DNA from: Rosa chinensis
Taxonomy: Eukaryota > Streptophyta > Magnoliopsida > Rosales > Rosaceae
Assembly (NCBI RefSeq): GCF_002994745.2
Contig: NC_037092.1
Coordinates: forward strand, 9,104,501-9,168,500
Reading direction: 5' to 3'
DNA: 64,000 nucleotides
Below are positions 59,770 to 64,000 of the stretch, piece by piece. The translations under genes and the position numbers were made by a program. Every line of letters begins with the position of its first letter. Within the stretch, counting starts at the first letter, position 1. The notes below the pieces were generated by a model, which worked only from the letters and a program-made list of their open reading frames with translations, did not search any database and was not told the origin of the DNA.

Positions 59770-60901
59770 GGAACTTCTATTCATACCTCTAAGATTGACA
59801 TATGGACCTTTTTTTTTTCTTTTTTTTTCAAGTAATAATTGACTTTGTCAACTAATATCAAATTACCATAGGACACAAAATAAGGGAAAAAAAAATTTTC
59901 TTACCTCTACGAACACTAGCAGGTCTTCAACTTGGAGAAAACATTCTTCTCTAACGTAAACCCTAAAATATACATCGACACGTATGATGTTGGTAGCTTG
60001 ATTCCACATAAAACATGTGCAACTCAAGAAACTCAATCAAATAATCTCTGCCAATTACTGGAAGAATGAAAACAAGGTCCACTTATGGATCTCGAAGAGC
60101 ACTTGATAATTCTAACCTTGAATTTCATCTTCCAACAAATAATTGGAAGGTGCAGTGCATATGTGAAAAATATGCCACTCAAGGTACTCGATCACCATCC
60201 ACCATATTTGCTGCACGGTCTGCACCAAAGCAAGTCGATCATCATTTGTCCTAGTAGATCAGAAAGGTGAAAAATGAGCAATGTGCAAGCATCCCAATAA
60301 GTTCAAGTTCAGAAGGAGGAAGTAGTAATGAAATCATAATTATGACTGAATCTAACTAATAACTCGTAGTACATTTGGATCCACATTTGAGCATTCAAAG
60401 CTTAAGAGCCTGAGGCTTCTTGAACATTATCCAGACCAGACACTCTTTTTAGTGTTCGTCTACTCTTTCCCTTTGTTTATACTGAATCATACCAACTGGA
60501 GTTTTTTTTTTTTGGTTCAGCTTAATTGTATAAAGATAAAATAGGATTTTGAAATCTACAAAAATTGAAGGAGGTCCAACTACAAAACTACCCACATTGG
60601 AGGTACGAATAAACCTAAAAAAACAAAAATTATTGATTTTATTGGACGATGGGTATTGTGGGAAAATTAGAGAATTGTAGATAGCAAATTGGTTATTTGT
60701 AAAAGTAACTTGGAGGTTATCCAAATGGCAATTTTGGAGGTTTTTTTTTTTTTTTTTTTTTTTTTTCTTAAAGAGGATCAAAGGATTTCACTCCTACCCC
60801 CATGGTGACTCAAACCCAGGACCTTGATCTTAGGTAGTGGATGCTTTAACCACTGAGCTAACACCACATCGTCAATTTTGGAGGTATGAATAGAAGCTCC
60901 C
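59770..60901. mobile_element. 1.1-kb TIR element, MULE-like, with nested SINE
   Basis: Left end GGAACTTCTATTCATACCTC and right end GAGGTATGAATAGAAGCTCCC are inverted. Both flanks read TTTAAAAAAA (59760-59769, 60902-60911), a 9-10-bp target duplication of low complexity. Internal frames (for example 60066-60254) have no recognisable domain. A SINE sits within its right terminal repeat. Confidence 0.75.
60742..60872 (-). mobile_element. tRNA-derived SINE, reverse orientation
   Basis: On the minus strand the head reads TTAGCTCAGTGGTTAAAGC (A box of a tRNA) and about 40 bp later GGTTTGAGTC (B box), then a short body and a poly-A tail of about 26. It is flanked by CAATTTTGGAGGT at 60729-60741 and 60873-60885, a 13-bp target duplication. 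It inserted into the right end of the 59770-60901 element. Confidence 0.92.
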
Positions 60902-60946
60902 TTTAAAAAAATAGAAATTTCAGAAATTGAAAAAAAAAGATCTAAT

Positions 60947-61164
60947 TGTTGTAGAGAAACTGAAATTAAGAGAAATTCGCTGTGTATTCTCATTGATAAT
61001 AGGGGCCTCTTTATATAGAGGATTACAATGCATAGAATCTCAATCATACAAGGAAAGTAATTCTACATTGATTAGGATTCTAGATCCTTCTAATTAAATC
61101 CTATTACCACTAGGTCAAGTAACCTAGAGTTTGGGCTAAACACAAATTAGGTTTTCCTTGAACA
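60947..61164 (-). mobile_element. 3' LTR of a Ty1/copia element
   Basis: On the minus strand the 218-bp unit begins TGTTCAAGG and ends CTCTACAACA. It is immediately preceded by the purine tract AAGGGGGAG (61165-61173), the polypurine primer site expected just before a 3' LTR. It contains CTCTATATAAAG, a TATA-like motif. Confidence 0.8.
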
Positions 61165-64000
61165 CTCCCCCTTGTCTTGCCCAAACGCGGTGCTTCTCTC
61201 GTTGCTTCATTAAAAACCTTGCCGAGTAACAAAAACCCAGTGGGACAAAAATAACCTCGGTCGAAGGGGAAAAAGAGCACAACACACCCTTCACGTTTCG
61301 AGGTGAACATGTAGACATCTCCCCCTGATGTCTGCGCCTCCCCCTGATGACTACGATCATGGGAGTTCAGATAATTTCCGCAAGCCAATTCTTGCCACAT
61401 GTTTCTTGAATGTGGATTTGGGCAATGACTTAGTAAACAAGTCTGCCTCACTGTCCTCAGATCGAACCTAGTTCACTTTGATCTCAAGGAGTGTCTGTTG
61501 TTGCTGATTATGCTTGGTGTTATCGCTTTTGATGTAGCCTTGCCTCATTTGTTCAAAACAAGCAGCATTATCCTAAATGCTCGTAGGCTCATCTGTGGTA
61601 GACTTCAAACCACAATTATTCGAACATGTGTAATTATGGATCCAATCCATATTCATTCACGAACTACTTCGTGAAGAGCAATGATCTCTGCATTGTTCGA
61701 AGATATAGCGACTACGGTCTGTTCTGTAGACCTCCAAGATATCACGGTCTTTTCCCATAGTGAACACTTAACCGGATTGGGAATGACCTTTGTGTGGGTC
61801 AGAGAGATACCCAATATCAGCAAAACCTTCCAAAACACATGTTGTTTTGGGATGGGGATAGTGGATGCAGGCTAGTGTTGGCGGCGTTCCTGGTGTGTGA
61901 TGGGTCCGAATCCATCATCTCTTTGTAGGGATAGAACAAGCCCATATCAATCGTACATCTCAAATATCGAAAGATATCTTTTACACCAATCCAATGGCGT
62001 CGCGTTGGCGCAGAGCTATATCTAGCTAACAAGTTCACAACATATGAGATGTCCGGTCTTGTGCATTGGGATAAGTACAATAATGCGCCTATTGTACTAA
62101 GTAAGGCACTTCTGCCTCTAGCACATCTTCGTCATCATCCTTTCGACGAATAGGATCCTTTTCAGGATCAAGACTACGGACGATCATGGGGGTGCTTGAA
62201 GGCTTGACCTTGTCAAAATGCCTAAGCATCTATCGACACGATACTCAAGTTCCAAACCGAGACATAATCGTGTTCTCCCAAAATCCTTCATCTCAAACTC
62301 GGATTTCAAGTGTTCAGCGGTTTCCCTTAACTCTTTAAGGGCTTCTAATGAAGATCATGTCCAACATGAACCGCGATAGAATCTGAAACTTGTTATAGAA
62401 ACGCGTGGGCATATCCCTTCCCAATCAAGTAGTCACTTTAGTGAGCGTTTCAACCTTATTGTAAACGCGCTCCGTGGTCTAAAACCTCTTGACTTGGGTA
62501 AATGAAGTTCGCCATGTAGATCCCCATAGAGATACGTAGTGACCACATTTGTAAGCTGCATGTTCAGTTATTCGGAAACTACCAAACTGACAAGGTAGTG
62601 GAGTGCAATGACATCAATTACGAGAGAATATGTCTCATCGTAGTCGATTCCAGGGCGTTTTATGAGAAGCCTTGCGCCATAAGGCGAGATTACCATCTCT
62701 TTTTCTCACTACGCTTTCAAACGAAGACCCCATTAGTCAAGAGGTTTTATGTTAGGAGGTGTTGGCATCTCTAGCTCGAAAACCTTCCTCTTCGTTAGAG
62801 AATCCATCTTAACCTGGATCGCATCTTTCCATTTAGGCCAAAAACTCTCTACGTTGGCATTCATTCATCAACGGAGCGTGGTTCGGTATCATCGAACTCA
62901 ACAAACTCATGAGCAACAAAATGCGCAACTACATCATCAATTATGATGGAGTTTCTATCCCACGTCTCATGTACACTAGTGTAATTTTCATAGAGCTCTA
63001 TATTCTCAGGAATAGGTTCTGACATTGAGGCATCCCCCAACGATAACCATAACCCGGAAGATACTCATGAGACCGATTTTTGAGTGTCGATGATCGAGGA
63101 TTGGTTTGTGCCAATGTATCCTTCGAACCCACGGGCCTCCCACGCATCCTAGCTGGGGCCATGGCCTGTAACGCCAGAGTGCCACTCTCTTTGGTATTGG
63201 CGCCATGCCTACCTCCGTGTAGAGTGGCGCTACGTCCTCTTGTAGGGACGTCCTTCCTTGCAGGCATGTTTGCAGCCTATTTATGTGATCTCGTCACTGT
63301 AATAGGGATCGAGATGAGACATAGTGGGGATAGGCCACGACAATTCCTATCGTTCCTACTGAACATCCGTGTTCTTATCTCCCCCTAATGACGGGAAGAC
63401 TGTCTCATCAAAGTGACAACCCGCAAATCTTGCTGTAAGGAGATCGCCTTGCAAGGGCATTAAGTGGCGGACGATTGTTGGAGTCTCAAATCCAACGTAG
63501 TTACCCATTTGTCTGTAAGGACCCATCATAGAGCGCTGTGGAGGCACAATTGGCACAAAAATAGCTCACTCAAATGTGCGTAAGTACAAAAGACGTGTAC
63601 CCAGTCACTAGCTGTAACGCAGAGGTACATTGAGTGGCGGTAGGTCGTAGACGAATTAGCATAGCTGCATGCGATATTGCATCACCCCAAGCGGATGTAA
63701 GAAGATTGGTGCTCATTACCAATGTTCGTACTACCATCGTAGTCGTGTCCGCGAGACCAATTAGGTGTGTACATAGGGATGTGATGTCCAACATCAAGCC
63801 CATTGCAATATCCATCGAAAGTCTTTCGATGTAAACTCTCTAGCATAATCAAATCCAATTGACTGAATAGGATGATCTGGGGAGTGAGCCCGTTGTCATA
63901 TGACATGTGCTAGGAGTGTAGCATAAGCAGCATTTATAGGTGGACAATGGCACAACACGTGACCAGCGTGTTTGCGTGTCAACCAATATCATGAAATATT
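61165..64000 (-). mobile_element. decayed Ty1/copia pol, continues past the window
   Basis: Minus-strand fragments in several frames, in copia order. Integrase pieces lie at 63906-63356 (HRKTFDGYCNGLDVGHHIPM, SAWGDAISHAAMLIRLRP, RFAGCHFDETVFPSLGGDKN). Reverse transcriptase follows near 62670 (KRPGIDYDETYS) and 62080 (YLSQCTRPDISYVVNLLARY). RNase H is at 61838-61653 (STEQTVVAISSNNAEIIALHE). Many stops and shifts separate them, so no active polyprotein is encoded. Gag and the 5' LTR lie beyond the right edge. Confidence 0.9.

Noticed and set aside
60742..60872. tRNA gene
   Set aside because: A and B boxes are present, but there is no acceptor stem pairing that I can see, and the poly-A tail and target duplication show it is a SINE.

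Overview
This is nuclear DNA of a flowering plant. It is AT-rich, has multi-exon genes with GT-AG introns, type I MADS genes, plastid-targeted proteins encoded in the nucleus, and many plant-type transposons (MULE, hAT and PIF/Harbinger-like MITEs, tRNA-derived SINEs, Ty1/copia and Ty3/gypsy LTRs). The protein sequences read as eudicot. A rosid, perhaps Rosaceae, is my guess from overall resemblance, not something the sequence proves.

Layout. 1-5.2 kb: repeats, then two type I MADS-related genes, one lacking its MADS domain and one complete. 5.7-10.5 kb: transposon block with a 1.2-kb fold-back MULE-like element, a SINE and a 1.6-kb solo LTR. 11.6-16.3 kb: a small membrane protein gene and two DUF4283/zinc-knuckle retro-derived genes, one broken and one open. 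16.6-18.4 kb: an element carrying minisatellites and what looks like a captured AMP deaminase 5' fragment. 19.1-28.6 kb: the conserved gene core, with YCF23 (+), an HMG-box protein (-) and plastid KAS I (+); all three can be spliced by eye into intact frames. 29-33 kb: gene debris (TIM44, eIF3g-like and SWEET pieces) among MITEs. 33.5-36.9 kb: a six-exon zinc-knuckle gene whose middle exons are tandem copies of each other. 41.1-47.4 kb: a pseudogene block made of an MCM3 gene cut at both ends and frameshifted, fused to the 3' half of a second KAS I copy, then split by a 1-kb MULE-like MITE. 51.5-52.4 kb: a hAT MITE. 54.5-56.6 kb: a divergent proteasome-beta-like gene. 57.8-64 kb: fold-back MITEs, a SINE nested in a MULE-like element, and a decayed Ty1/copia element running off the right edge on the minus strand.

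How the genes relate. KAS I makes long acyl-ACP chains in the plastid, and YCF23 is also predicted to be plastid-located. The HMG protein is nuclear. They form no operon and share no obvious pathway. The clearest internal relationship is that the 3' half of KAS I and its downstream flank (about 27.4-29.3 kb) recur at 44.45-47.43 kb. There they lie next to MCM3, which is also the neighbour of KAS I in Arabidopsis, so the pseudogene block looks like the wreck of an old MCM3-KAS1 gene pair. The candidates most worth following are the proteasome-beta-like protein, the exon-repeat zinc-knuckle gene and the MCM3/KAS1 chimera.

Limits: exon boundaries were placed by eye from splice signals and frame continuity. 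Family names come from recognising motifs. No database search was possible.
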